Source of the DNA: Pseudonocardiales bacterium
GTDB taxonomy: Bacteria; Actinomycetota; Actinomycetes; Mycobacteriales; Pseudonocardiaceae
DNA: 64,000 nucleotides
NCBI GenBank assembly: GCA_019244165.1
Contig: JAFATA010000021.1
Coordinates: 1 to 64,000, forward strand
Reading direction: 5' to 3'
The notes beneath the pieces are model-generated. The model made no database searches. It had not been told where the DNA came from and saw only the letters and a program-made list of their open reading frames with translations. Positions 7,297-15,325 of the stretch are shown here, one piece after another; the first letter of the stretch is position 1; each line of letters opens with the position of its first letter. Made by a program: the position numbers and the translations under genes.

Positions 7297-9241
7297 CCCG
7301 GCCCGCACGCCCCTCAGTACGCCCCTGCCCTGGCTGGCTGGGCTGCTGACGCTCTACCTGGTCGCCCCGGTCCTCGCCTACGTGATCCGGGTGGCCGGTA
7401 CCCCGGCCAGCGCGCTCGCCACTCCTGGGCTCGGTTCGGCGCTGGCCGTCTCGGTGGAGACGGCCAGCATCTCGACCGTGATCATCGCCGTATTCGGGAT
7501 CCCGCTCGGCTACCTGCTCGCCCGCACCTCCGGGCGGACTGCGACGGTGCTCGGGGTCGCGGTGCAGCTACCGCTCGCGCTCCCACCGCTGATGAGCGGC
7601 ATTCTGCTGATCTACCTGGTCGGCCCGTACACGTTCCTCGGGCAGCTCTTCCCCGGCGGGTTGACCGACAACCGGGTCGGCATCGTGCTGGCCCAGACGT
7701 TCGTGGCTGCACCGTTTTTGATTGTGGCCGCCCGGTCGGCGTTCGCGGCGTTGGACCCGGCGCTAAACGATGTGGCCGCCACGCTCGGGCACGGCCAGTG
7801 GTCGCGCTTCGCTCGGGTGGCCGCACCGGCCGCCGCTCCGGGTATCGCCGCCGGTTTGCTGCTGTCCTGGCTGCGGGCCTTCGGTGAGTTCGGGGCTACC
7901 GTGGTGCTCGCCTACCACCCCTTCTCGGTGCCGGTGTTTACCTACGTGCAGTTCGGCGCCACCGGGATCGTCTCGACGCTGACTGCGGTCGGGGCCAGCC
8001 TGGGCGCCGCTGCGGTGGTGCTGCTGGCGGCCGCCTACCTGCCTCGGGCGCACCGCCGACGCCCGGTACCAGCGCCGCTGCCGGCGCCGCGCCCTCCCAC
8101 CACCTCCGCCAGCCCGCTGCTGACGTTCGACCTGAGCGGCCGGCTGGGTTCGTTCCTGGTGGAAGTCGCGCATACCACCGGGAGTGGCCGGCATCTGGTC
8201 ATTCTCGGGCCGTCGGGGTCGGGCAAGAGCCTGACGCTGCGGATGTTGACCGGGCTGATCCGGCCCACCGGCGGCCGCGTGTGTCTGGACGGTGTCGATG
8301 TCACCGCACTGCCGCCGGAACGCCGCGGGTTCGGCTACGTCCCGCAGGACGCCGCCCTGTTACCGCACTTGCCGGTGTGGCGCCAAGTCATGTTCGGGGT
8401 GGGGACTGAGCCGGGGCTGGCCGCCTACTGGATCGGTCGGCTGAGGCTGAGCGGGCTGGAGGGTCGGCTGCCCTCCCAGCTTTCCGGCGGCCAGCAGCGC
8501 CGGGTCGCCATCGCCCGTGCGCTGGCCCGCAACCCTCGGCTGCTGCTGCTCGATGAGCCGTTCACCGGCTTGGACACGCCAGTTCGCGATGATCTGCGCC
8601 ACCAGCTGCGCCACTTGCAGCGCGACACCGCGATCACCACCGTCATCGTCACCCACGACCCGGTTGAGGCCGCGTTGCTCGCTGACGAAGTGCTGATCCT
8701 CAACCGCGGCCGGCTGGAGCAAGCCGGCCCGCAACCGGCGGTCTTTGCCCACCCAGCCAGCCCGACCGCTGCCCGGATGCTCGGCATCCGCAACCTGCAC
8801 GTTGGTCGGCGGGCTGGCCCCAGGGAGTTAGAGACCGGCCGGGTGCGGATCGGATTCGCGCCCTCCGCGCTGCCAGCCGACACCGCACCGGACGCGGAGG
8901 TGACCTGGTGTATCCGCCCGGAGCACCTGATCTTGGAACGCCTGGCTGAGGGGAGCGGATCCGGGGGACATCCTGGCACGGTCCGTGATGTGGTCTGTCT
9001 TGGTCCAGTCGACGAGGTGCTGGTAGCCCTCGACGGTGGTCCCGAGCTGACCGCACAGACCGCAGCCGGTCATCACCCGGGGCTCGGCGCCCGGTGCCGG
9101 CTTACGCTGCCGCCCGCCTTGGTGATTGTCTGGCCAGACCGGGGCATCCCGACCCCGGGCGGCGAACAACCCCCCCAGCGGCGCACCGAGGACTTCACCA
9201 TGCCGGGCCTCTACGACCTCTTCAGCCAACCTCCCCGCTAA
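7283..9241 (+). CDS. Fused ABC permease-ATPase, molybdate/tungstate-type
   Basis: This is one 652-residue chain. Residues about 10-260 form a membrane permease with several hydrophobic helices and the cytoplasmic coupling loop AATLGHGQWSRFARVAAP (EAA-type). After a proline-rich linker, residues about 285-500 form an ATPase with Walker A GPSGSGKS (about 309-316), signature LSGGQQ (about 399) and Walker B LLLLDEPF, then the H-loop VTHD. The C-terminal part has a TOBE-like oxyanion-sensing region (WCIRPEHLIL). In most bacteria these are separate ModB and ModC proteins. The start GTG overlaps the binding-protein gene by 14 bases, so expression is coupled. Its likely job is supplying Mo to nitrate reductase. 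Confidence 0.82.
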   Translation: MVVRSPARTPLSTPLPWLAGLLTLYLVAPVLAYVIRVAGTPASALATPGLGSALAVSVETASISTVIIAVFGIPLGYLLARTSGRTATVLGVAVQLPLALPPLMSGILLIYLVGPYTFLGQLFPGGLTDNRVGIVLAQTFVAAPFLIVAARSAFAALDPALNDVAATLGHGQWSRFARVAAPAAAPGIAAGLLLSWLRAFGEFGATVVLAYHPFSVPVFTYVQFGATGIVSTLTAVGASLGAAAVVLLAAAYLPRAHRRRPVPAPLPAPRPPTTSASPLLTFDLSGRLGSFLVEVAHTTGSGRHLVILGPSGSGKSLTLRMLTGLIRPTGGRVCLDGVDVTALPPERRGFGYVPQDAALLPHLPVWRQVMFGVGTEPGLAAYWIGRLRLSGLEGRLPSQLSGGQQRRVAIARALARNPRLLLLDEPFTGLDTPVRDDLRHQLRHLQRDTAITTVIVTHDPVEAALLADEVLILNRGRLEQAGPQPAVFAHPASPTAARMLGIRNLHVGRRAGPRELETGRVRIGFAPSALPADTAPDAEVTWCIRPEHLILERLAEGSGSGGHPGTVRDVVCLGPVDEVLVALDGGPELTAQTAAGHHPGLGARCRLTLPPALVIVWPDRGIPTPGGEQPPQRRTEDFTMPGLYDLFSQPPR

Positions 9242-9311
9242 CCCCTCGTCCCGGGGCGATGGTTAAAGGGCAGGCACAGCGGGTATCTCGACTTTAGAGG
9301 AGGAAATAGCC

Positions 9312-9488
9312 ATGGATGAGCGCGACGAAGAGACCCCGCAGGAGAAGATCGAAAAGGCCAGGGGTGAGTCGTTTCCGGCAGGTGTTCCAGAGGACGCGGA
9401 CCTAGGAACCGGGCGGGAGAAGGGGAAAGGCCTGCCTCCCGGTTCGGTAGGGAAGGGACAACAGACGCCGCAAACCCCCGCCACCTGA
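9312..9488 (+). CDS. Small hydrophilic protein, 58 residues
   Basis: An ATG at 9312 is preceded by AGAGGAGG at good spacing, one of the strongest ribosome binding sites in the window, and opens a 58-codon frame. The product is strongly charged and low in hydrophobic residues: an acidic head (MDERDEETPQEKIEKARGE) and a glycine/lysine/proline-rich tail, with no membrane segment or cysteine. It is probably a small soluble or disordered protein. No family is recognised. It sits alone between the ABC transporter and the MFS gene. Confidence 0.6.
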   Translation: MDERDEETPQEKIEKARGESFPAGVPEDADLGTGREKGKGLPPGSVGKGQQTPQTPAT

Positions 9489-9594
9489 GTGTGGTCTCGC
9501 CGATAGCCCCGGCAGGCCTGCAGCCCCTCTATACTTTTGCGCCTTACCGGGCGTTCCACTTCGCTCGGCTGGCCGCAGTGGGGGAGGCAAGAGG

Positions 9595-11028
9595 ATGGGC
9601 GTTGTCCGCAGTGGAGACAGGGCCTCCGGGGCTAACCGCATCCGGGCGGAGTTCGGCGAACGAGTTGCGTTCCCCGCCGCGGCGCGGGTAGGTACCCGAC
9701 ACGTGTACGCCATGGGGGCCTTGGCGGCGCTGCTGTTCGGTTACGACAACGGCATCATCGGGGCTGCGATCTTGTTCATCCCGCGCGATCTGCCCTTCTC
9801 CCCGGCGCTGGAGGGTGTTGTGGTGAGCGCGGCGGCGGGCGGGGCAATGGTGGGTGCGCTGGGCAGTGGCCCGGCGGCCGATCGGCACGGACGGCAGTGG
9901 GTCCTGCTGGCTGCCGGGGTGGTGTTCACCTTCGGAGCCTTGGGGGCTGGTGCCGCCGGCAGCGTCCCCGTGCTGGTGCTGTTTCGCTTCATCCTGGGGT
10001 TGGGGATTGGCATCGCGTCCGTGCTGGTGCCCCTTTACCTGGCCGAGATGGCACCTGCCCAGGACCGTGGTGTGATCACCTCCCTCAACCAGTACATGAT
10101 TATCGTGGGCACGGTCCTGTCCTCGGCCATCGGGTATGGGCTGGGTTTTCTCGGCTCATGGCGGTGGATGTTCTGGATCGGTGTGTTCCCCGCGCTGGTG
10201 CTGACGGTCGGCATGATTGCCGTGCCCGACACCCCTCGGTCGCTGGTCCGGCGGGGGCACGCCGAGCAGGGACGCGCTGTCCTGATGGGCTTGCGCGGCG
10301 ACGCCGCTCGTGCCGAGGGCGAGTTCGCCGAGCTGATGGCACTCGAACGCCAGCAGCGCGACACGCCGACCAGGGGCCGACTGTCGGCCCGCTGGGTGCG
10401 TCGGCTGCTGGTGCTGGGCGGGCTGCTGGCCATCTTCCAGCAGATCACGGGGATTGGCGCGATGGCGTACATCCCGACGGTGCTCGCTGGGTTCGGGATG
10501 TCCACGCGCACCGCGTTGCTGTTCGGCTTCCTGAACGGACTGCTGAACATCCTGACCATCGCCCTCATCGTCCGGGCCAAGGTCGTCGACCGGCGAGGTC
10601 GCAAGCCCGTCCTGCTGGCCGGTCTGGTGGGCATGTCAGCCAGTTTGTTCGCTCTCGGGGCGGCGGCACTGATCCTCCCGGTCCAGTCGCGCGCGTTATT
10701 CGTCATCGCGATGGCTGCGTTCGTGGTGTTCACCAACACCTTCTCCGCTACCTGGGGCCCGGTGCTGTGGGTGGTGCTGGCCGAGATCTTCCCGCTTGCC
10801 ACCCGGGGGGTGGCGATGGCCATCGCCACCCTGTTCAACTGGCTGACCCAGGTCCTGGTGTCCCTGACCTTCCCCCCCTTTACCGCGCTCGCCGGGGCAG
10901 GCATGGTCTTCCTCGCCTACGCCGCTACCGGTGTGGTGATCTTCCCGATCGTGTGGTGGATGGTGCCGGAAACCAGGCAACGCAGCCTGGAATCACTGGA
11001 AGCGGCGTTCTGCACCGGCGCGCACTGA
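9595..11028 (+). CDS. MFS sugar-porter family transporter
   Basis: The 477-residue membrane protein shows the sugar-porter signatures in order: LLFGYDNGIIGAA in helix 1, ADRHGRQW between helices 2 and 3, RFILGLGIGIASVLVPLYLAE in helix 4, FQQITGIGAMAYIPTVL in helix 7, DRRGRKPVL between helices 8 and 9, and VPETR after helix 12. It imports a sugar or polyol by proton symport. The exact substrate is not visible. The ATG at 9595 follows AGAGG with almost no gap, so a start further in is possible, but the region up to residue 35 is hydrophilic, as in relatives with an N-terminal tail. No sugar catabolic gene is adjacent. Confidence 0.85.
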   Translation: MGVVRSGDRASGANRIRAEFGERVAFPAAARVGTRHVYAMGALAALLFGYDNGIIGAAILFIPRDLPFSPALEGVVVSAAAGGAMVGALGSGPAADRHGRQWVLLAAGVVFTFGALGAGAAGSVPVLVLFRFILGLGIGIASVLVPLYLAEMAPAQDRGVITSLNQYMIIVGTVLSSAIGYGLGFLGSWRWMFWIGVFPALVLTVGMIAVPDTPRSLVRRGHAEQGRAVLMGLRGDAARAEGEFAELMALERQQRDTPTRGRLSARWVRRLLVLGGLLAIFQQITGIGAMAYIPTVLAGFGMSTRTALLFGFLNGLLNILTIALIVRAKVVDRRGRKPVLLAGLVGMSASLFALGAAALILPVQSRALFVIAMAAFVVFTNTFSATWGPVLWVVLAEIFPLATRGVAMAIATLFNWLTQVLVSLTFPPFTALAGAGMVFLAYAATGVVIFPIVWWMVPETRQRSLESLEAAFCTGAH

Positions 11029-11135
11029 CTGAGCGACTGGTCAGAGGGGGTGACGCGGTGGATATGAGTACCCAAAGTCTCTTGTGCAGGCGCCAGTCTG
11101 CTGCAATGCTTACTTAGCCCAAACGGGCGAAGGTA

Positions 11136-11172
11136 TGCGGGCGGCCGCATGGGGGGTGGGCGGCCGCCCGCA
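11136..11172. terminator. GC-rich hairpin between convergent genes
   Basis: TGCGGGCGGCCGC and GCGGCCGCCCGCA pair perfectly over 13 bases around an 11-base loop. It lies between the end of the MFS gene (plus strand) and the end of the PRC-barrel gene (minus strand). There is no T-run on either side. In actinobacteria, strong hairpins without a T tract often end transcription, so a bidirectional terminator is the likely role. Confidence 0.55.
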
Positions 11173-11209
11173 CGAACCGGGAGCTCTGCGCGAGACGGAA
11201 ACAGGCCCC

Positions 11210-11644
11210 TCAGGCCGACACGACGACCGCGTAGCCCCCCAGACCGATCAGCCGCGACCCGGAGATGGTCTCGGCCTTGGTGATCAGCGAGGTGACCGCA
11301 CCCGTCTCCGGATCGAAGTCCACGTCGGTGACTGAGCCGAGTTCCATGCCTCGCTCGGTGAGTACCCGCTTCCCGATGATCTCCAGGTCGTTGTCCTCGG
11401 CCCGCTGTTCCACGGTGTCGCGGGCCGGCCGGATCACCGTGTCGGTAGCGACCGTCACCGCGTCGGGCCCGAAACTCTGGAGGTCCTCCCAGGCGAGCAA
11501 GGTGCCGGCACCGCTGACCTTGCCCAATCGCAGCAGCGCCACCCTGGCCGGCCCGGGCAGCACGACGAAGCCGTCCACCCTGGCTACCCGGGTCGCGGTG
11601 GCAGTGCTCACCACGTTGTGTTTGCGCGTCTGGCTAAAGAGCAT
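11210..11644 (-). CDS. PRC-barrel domain protein
   Basis: The 144-residue protein contains two PRC-like halves. The second has GKRVLTERGMELGSVTDVDF and DPETGAVTSLI, the characteristic beta-barrel pattern seen in RimM, photosynthetic reaction centre H subunits and many stress proteins. It has no catalytic motif and no membrane segment. It follows another PRC-barrel gene with an 11-base overlap, and both probably come from one mRNA that starts at the 45-residue membrane protein gene. Function unknown. Confidence 0.65.
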   Translation of the reverse strand: MLFSQTRKHNVVSTATATRVARVDGFVVLPGPARVALLRLGKVSGAGTLLAWEDLQSFGPDAVTVATDTVIRPARDTVEQRAEDNDLEIIGKRVLTERGMELGSVTDVDFDPETGAVTSLITKAETISGSRLIGLGGYAVVVSA

Positions 11645-12230
11645 CGTCGGTTCCTTCCCGCAACCGGGACCGGAAGGCTTCCACCGCCGCCCCGAACCCG
11701 GCTAGGTCCTCGGAGACGAACTCGGTGGCCGCCGCGGGTACGATGAGGTTCTCGCCCGAGACCGCCATGGTGTTGGGCAGGGGAATGAACACCCGCCGTC
11801 CCGCCGTGCCGAGCGCCTCGCTGGCCTGGACTTCGTAGCCCACCACGTCCAGGCTCCTCCCGCTGTGCAGCACGACGTCCACCACGCGCCCAAGATCCCG
11901 CCCCTTGTCGGTGAGCACCCGGTCCTCTAGCACGTTTGCTTTGTGGGCTTGTTTGCGTGGCGCGAGCTCCTTTGCTGGGATCAGCACCGCCTCGTCGGCT
12001 ACCATCACGGCGTCCCGGCCCACGCCGTGCACCCCGCTCCAGGGCAGTGAATCCTTGCGGGACCGGCTGAACAACCCCGGATTGCGCAGGGTGAAACCGG
12101 CGATGCGACCGCCGGTGCGGTCGAAGACGACGTCTTTGATCTCGGCGACCAGCTCACCGCCCAGGGTGACCACCGGGCGGCCGGTCAACTCGCTGGCCCG
12201 CAGCAGCAACATGGGGGTCGGTGTGCTCAT
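11634..12230 (-). CDS. PRC-barrel domain protein, two-domain
   Basis: From ATG 12230 this is a 198-residue protein with two PRC barrels: residues about 8-75 (ELTGRPVVTLGGELVAEIKD, FDRTGGRIAGFTLRN) and about 90-150 (NVLEDRVLTDKGRDLGRVVDV). The longer upstream reading frame is rejected because the ATG at 12230 overlaps the stop of the preceding small gene as ATGA, a typical coupling signal. It resembles the protein encoded downstream, so the pair probably arose by duplication. Role unknown. Confidence 0.7.
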   Translation of the reverse strand: MSTPTPMLLLRASELTGRPVVTLGGELVAEIKDVVFDRTGGRIAGFTLRNPGLFSRSRKDSLPWSGVHGVGRDAVMVADEAVLIPAKELAPRKQAHKANVLEDRVLTDKGRDLGRVVDVVLHSGRSLDVVGYEVQASEALGTAGRRVFIPLPNTMAVSGENLIVPAAATEFVSEDLAGFGAAVEAFRSRLREGTDDAL

Positions 12231-12364
12231 TTCGAGTCGCTCCGGCCCGGGTCGCTCAGCCCGATCACACCGCCGCGTCGCCTCCTGCGCTGGAGGACGG
12301 CGGCAAGTGTCATCAACACCAGCACAATAACCAGCGCCAGGATCACCCAGCCCCACCAGGCCAT
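12227..12364 (-). CDS. Small single-pass membrane protein, 45 residues
   Basis: ATG 12364 follows GGAGGT at four bases. The product starts MAWWGWVILALVIVLVLMTL, a single membrane helix, followed by a strongly basic stretch RRRRRR and a short polar tail, so the N-terminus is probably outside and the tail in the cytoplasm. Its TGA overlaps the ATG of the PRC-barrel gene. It is likely the first gene of a three-gene unit. No family is recognised. Confidence 0.6.
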   Translation of the reverse strand: MAWWGWVILALVIVLVLMTLAAVLQRRRRRGGVIGLSDPGRSDSK

Positions 12365-12534
12365 CGCTACCTCCGTGTTGTCTGGGCTGTACCGGGTGCT
12401 TCCTTCGCGCACAGTAACGCGTACGGATCCGTGCTTGCTCGCTGGCATGTCACTCAGCGGGAGTAAAGTCCGACTGGCGGGCCGGGAACCGGACCCGCTG
12501 CAGGAGCGTTGAGCCCGTGACGGTCTGCAATGCC

Positions 12535-12563
12535 CACCTGGAGGAACCCTCACCTGGAGGAAC
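12535..12563 (+). promoter_or_regulatory. Duplicated ribosome-binding-site segment
   Basis: The 13 bases CACCTGGAGGAAC occur twice, at 12535-12547 and 12551-12563, just before the GTG at 12567. Only the second copy is at a suitable distance from the start. The first would be about 20 bases away. The duplication may give a standby ribosome site or be the result of slippage. Confidence 0.5.
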
Positions 12564-12566
12564 ACG

Positions 12567-13367
12567 GTGCGCACCACCAGTAACCCCGCATTCCGCAACC
12601 TTCCCGTGGGGGGCGGCGGTTACGCGGGCTTCAACTCGGCCCCCGCAGCCTTCCCGGGCGCTGAGCCCCGCTACGGCGGTGTCCTGCCGACTGCCAGCCG
12701 ACCGATGACCGTCGATGATGTGGTCACCAAGACCGGCATCACCCTGGCTGTTCTGGCAGTCACCGGCACGGCAACCTACCTGAGCGGATGGTGGGGGCTC
12801 GCCCTTCCGGCCGCGCTGATCGGTTTCGTGCTTGCGCTGGTGGTCATCTACAAGAGAGTGGTCAGCCCGCCGCTGATCTTGACTTACGCCGCCCTCGAGG
12901 GCGTCGTTCTGGGCGGCATTAGCGGTGTGATTGGCGGGCAGGTCGAACGTCTGACGGGTAGTGGCTCCCTCGTCCTGGAGGCGATCATCGGCACGGTGCT
13001 GGTGTTCGCCGGGATGTTGGTGGTGTACAAAACTGGCGCGGTGAAGGTCACCCCACGGTTCACCAAGTGGGTCACCGGTGCCCTGATCGGGGCGGTCGGT
13101 CTGATGCTGGTGAACCTCGTCGCGGGCTTCTTCATCCCCGGGGGCCTTCAGCTGCAGAACGGCGGTCCGCTGGCGATTATTTTCACCCTGGTCGTCATCG
13201 GGATCGCGGCGTTCAGCCTGCTGCTCGACTTTGATGTTGCCGATGAGGCGATCCGGGTGGGCGCACCGCAGCGCACGGCCTGGTACATCGCCTTCGGGCT
13301 CACGGTGACCCTGGTCTGGTTGTACCTGGAGATCCTCCAGCTGTTGTCCTTCCTCCAGAACGAGTAG
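12567..13367 (+). CDS. Bax inhibitor-1/YccA family membrane protein
   Basis: The 266-residue protein has a hydrophilic N-terminus of about 45 residues and then seven hydrophobic helices. The segment LILTYAALEGVVLGGISG and the C-terminal ending AWYIAFGLTVTLVWLYLEIL are family hallmarks. Bacterial members are thought to be pH-sensitive calcium leak channels or protein-quality-control partners. The role here is not shown by context. It starts with GTG behind GGAGG. A cystathionine beta-synthase gene follows after about 30 bases. Confidence 0.85.
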   Translation: MRTTSNPAFRNLPVGGGGYAGFNSAPAAFPGAEPRYGGVLPTASRPMTVDDVVTKTGITLAVLAVTGTATYLSGWWGLALPAALIGFVLALVVIYKRVVSPPLILTYAALEGVVLGGISGVIGGQVERLTGSGSLVLEAIIGTVLVFAGMLVVYKTGAVKVTPRFTKWVTGALIGAVGLMLVNLVAGFFIPGGLQLQNGGPLAIIFTLVVIGIAAFSLLLDFDVADEAIRVGAPQRTAWYIAFGLTVTLVWLYLEILQLLSFLQNE

Positions 13368-13399
13368 GCATACCGCGCCGCAGGCGGGCGGAGACTCCG

Positions 13400-14770
13400 G
13401 TGTACTACGCCGAACACATCATCGATCTGGTCGGCAATACCCCGCTGGTGCGGCTGAGTTCCGTCACCCGGGACGTCACGCCGCTGGTCTTGGCGAAGGT
13501 GGAGTACCTCAACCCTGGCGGCAGCGTGAAGGACCGGATCGCGCTGCGGATGGTCGACGCGGCGGAACGATCCGGCGCGCTGCGGTCGGGAGGCACGATC
13601 GTGGAGCCGACGTCGGGCAACACCGGTGTCGGGCTGGCGATGGTTGCCCAGCGCAGGGGCTACCGGTGTCTTTTCGTCTGCCCCGACAAGGTTGGCGCGG
13701 ACAAGCGCGACGTGCTCAAGGCCTACGGTGCCGAGGTCGTGGTGTGCCCCACCGCCCTCGCCGCCGACCATCCCGACTCGTATTACTCGGTGTCCGACCG
13801 GTTGGCCCAGCAGATCGACGGGGCGTGGAAGCCCGACCAGTACTCGAACCCGGAGAACCCGGCCAGCCACTACCACAGCACCGGCCCTGAACTGTGGGCG
13901 CAAACCCAGGGGCGGATCACGCACTTCGTCGCCGGCATCGGCACCGGCGGGACGATCTCGGGAACTGGACGCTACCTCAAGGAAGTCAGCGACGGCCGGG
14001 TGCAGGTCATCGGCGTTGATCCGGAAGGCTCGGTGTACTCGGGCGGCAGCGGCCGGCCCTATCTGGTGGAGGGTGTCGGGGAGGACTTCTGGCCCGGCAC
14101 ATATGACCGGAGCGTCTGCGATGAGATCATTCCAGTCTCGGACACCTACTCCTTCACCATGACCCGGCGGCTGGCCCGGGAAGAAGGGTTACTCCTGGGA
14201 GGATCGGGCGGGATGGCAGTGGTGGGCGCGCTGCAGGTCGCCTCCCGAGCCGCTCCCGAGGCGGTCATCGTGGTCCTGCTGCCCGATGGCGGGCGCGGCT
14301 ATTTGGGCAAGGTCTTCAACGACGCCTGGATGGCCACCTACGGTTTCCTGCCCCCGGACTCCTCCGGAGCGACGGTCGCCGATGTGCTGGTCGGCAAGGA
14401 CGGCACCTTGCCGAAGCTGGTGCACACCCATCCGAATGAGACGGTCGCTGAGGCAGTGATGATCCTGCGCGAGTTCGGGGTCTCGCAGCTGCCCGTGGTC
14501 GCCGCCGAGCCGCCGGTGATGGCGGCTGAGGTGATCGGCGCGGTCAGTGAGCGCACCCTGTTGCAGGCTCTGTTCACCGGTGACGCGCAACTCGCCGACC
14601 GGATCGAGGAGCACATCGCGGCGCCGCTTCCCACGATCGGTGCGGGTGAGTCGATCGGGTCCCTGATCCGGGCCTTGGCCGACGCCGACGGCGCCATGGT
14701 CTTGATCGACGGCAAACCGGCGGGGGTGGTCACCCGTCAGGATGTGCTGGGGTTTTTGGCCGGCCGCTGA
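13400..14770 (+). CDS. cbs: Cystathionine beta-synthase
   Basis: It condenses serine and homocysteine to cystathionine in reverse transsulfuration. The N-terminal PLP domain has LVGNTPLVRL, the lysine that binds PLP in NPGGSVKDR (Lys44), the substrate loop EPTSGNTGVGLAM and the phosphate-binding GIGTGGTISG. Two CBS domains follow from about residue 330, giving the 456-residue length typical of actinobacterial Cbs. The heme-binding N-terminal extension of the animal enzyme is absent. From memory, the order cbs, pra, metB, greA, mca matches Mycobacterium tuberculosis Rv1077-Rv1082. It starts with GTG. Confidence 0.92.
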   Translation: MYYAEHIIDLVGNTPLVRLSSVTRDVTPLVLAKVEYLNPGGSVKDRIALRMVDAAERSGALRSGGTIVEPTSGNTGVGLAMVAQRRGYRCLFVCPDKVGADKRDVLKAYGAEVVVCPTALAADHPDSYYSVSDRLAQQIDGAWKPDQYSNPENPASHYHSTGPELWAQTQGRITHFVAGIGTGGTISGTGRYLKEVSDGRVQVIGVDPEGSVYSGGSGRPYLVEGVGEDFWPGTYDRSVCDEIIPVSDTYSFTMTRRLAREEGLLLGGSGGMAVVGALQVASRAAPEAVIVVLLPDGGRGYLGKVFNDAWMATYGFLPPDSSGATVADVLVGKDGTLPKLVHTHPNETVAEAVMILREFGVSQLPVVAAEPPVMAAEVIGAVSERTLLQALFTGDAQLADRIEEHIAAPLPTIGAGESIGSLIRALADADGAMVLIDGKPAGVVTRQDVLGFLAGR

Positions 14771-14847
14771 GCAGTGAGACGAGCTGATCCGCTAGCGTGG
14801 CCGGGCACCACTGCGTCAGGCCACCCTAGCGAAGGGGTTGGAACCCG

Positions 14848-15321
14848 ATGACGACGCCCCAGCAGCCCCAACCGCGGCAGCAGGATCCTAGCCGGGATGT
14901 GGATAGCGCCTCCGCTAAACAGCCCCTTCTGTTCGTTCCCCCACCGCAGTTCGGGCGATGTGCTGATGCTACTGCACGTGCTACTGCACGGCGACAGGCC
15001 GCCCCCTCGCAGGATCGTCAGGCGGCGACCAGCTCGCCGACTCCTCGCTCACAGCCCCATGGTGGCCAACCAGAGCTCGCGGTCCCGATGCCGCCCAACC
15101 GCGGCATCGGGACCGCGAGCTTCGTGATCCACTATGTAGCTCCGGTGATCGTGTTGAGTCTCCTGCTTTCTCTCGGTGTGATCATCGGCAACACGGTATG
15201 GCGCCTGGTGCTTGCCGCGGCGGGTTGCCTGGCTCTGCTGGGCTTTGGTGTCTGGCCGTCCCCCGGTCGAGACAAACGCGGCAACCGAAGATCGCGGCGG
15301 CAACGGCACGCCGTAGGCTAG
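14848..15321 (+). CDS. Pra-like protein: proline-rich head, two membrane helices
   Basis: The 157-residue frame starts with a glutamine/proline-rich segment and ends with a hydrophobic part (IHYVAPVIVLSLLLSLGVII, then VLAAAGCLALLGFGV) and a basic tail. It sits where the proline-rich antigen gene pra lies in mycobacteria, between cbs and metB, and has the same general design, so I call it Pra-like by position and layout only. A perfect 21-base-arm inverted repeat falls inside the frame. The frame ends four bases before the metB start. The first 80 codons are low-complexity and could be partly non-coding. Confidence 0.5.
   Translation: MTTPQQPQPRQQDPSRDVDSASAKQPLLFVPPPQFGRCADATARATARRQAAPSQDRQAATSSPTPRSQPHGGQPELAVPMPPNRGIGTASFVIHYVAPVIVLSLLLSLGVIIGNTVWRLVLAAAGCLALLGFGVWPSPGRDKRGNRRSRRQRHAVG
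15074..15121. repeat. Perfect inverted repeat, 21-base arms, 6-base loop
   Basis: The left arm begins AGCTCGCGGTCCC and the right arm ends GGGACCGCGAGCT. All 21 positions pair, around the loop CCAACC. It lies inside the Pra-like frame, just ahead of the membrane helices. As RNA it would form a very stable hairpin. Confidence 0.85.
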
Positions 15322-15325
15322 CGAG

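Noticed and set aside
11231-11794. Long minus- and plus-strand frames over the PRC-barrel genes and other high-GC genes
   Set aside because: They are shadow frames of real genes, with arginine/proline-rich compositions and no ribosome sites.
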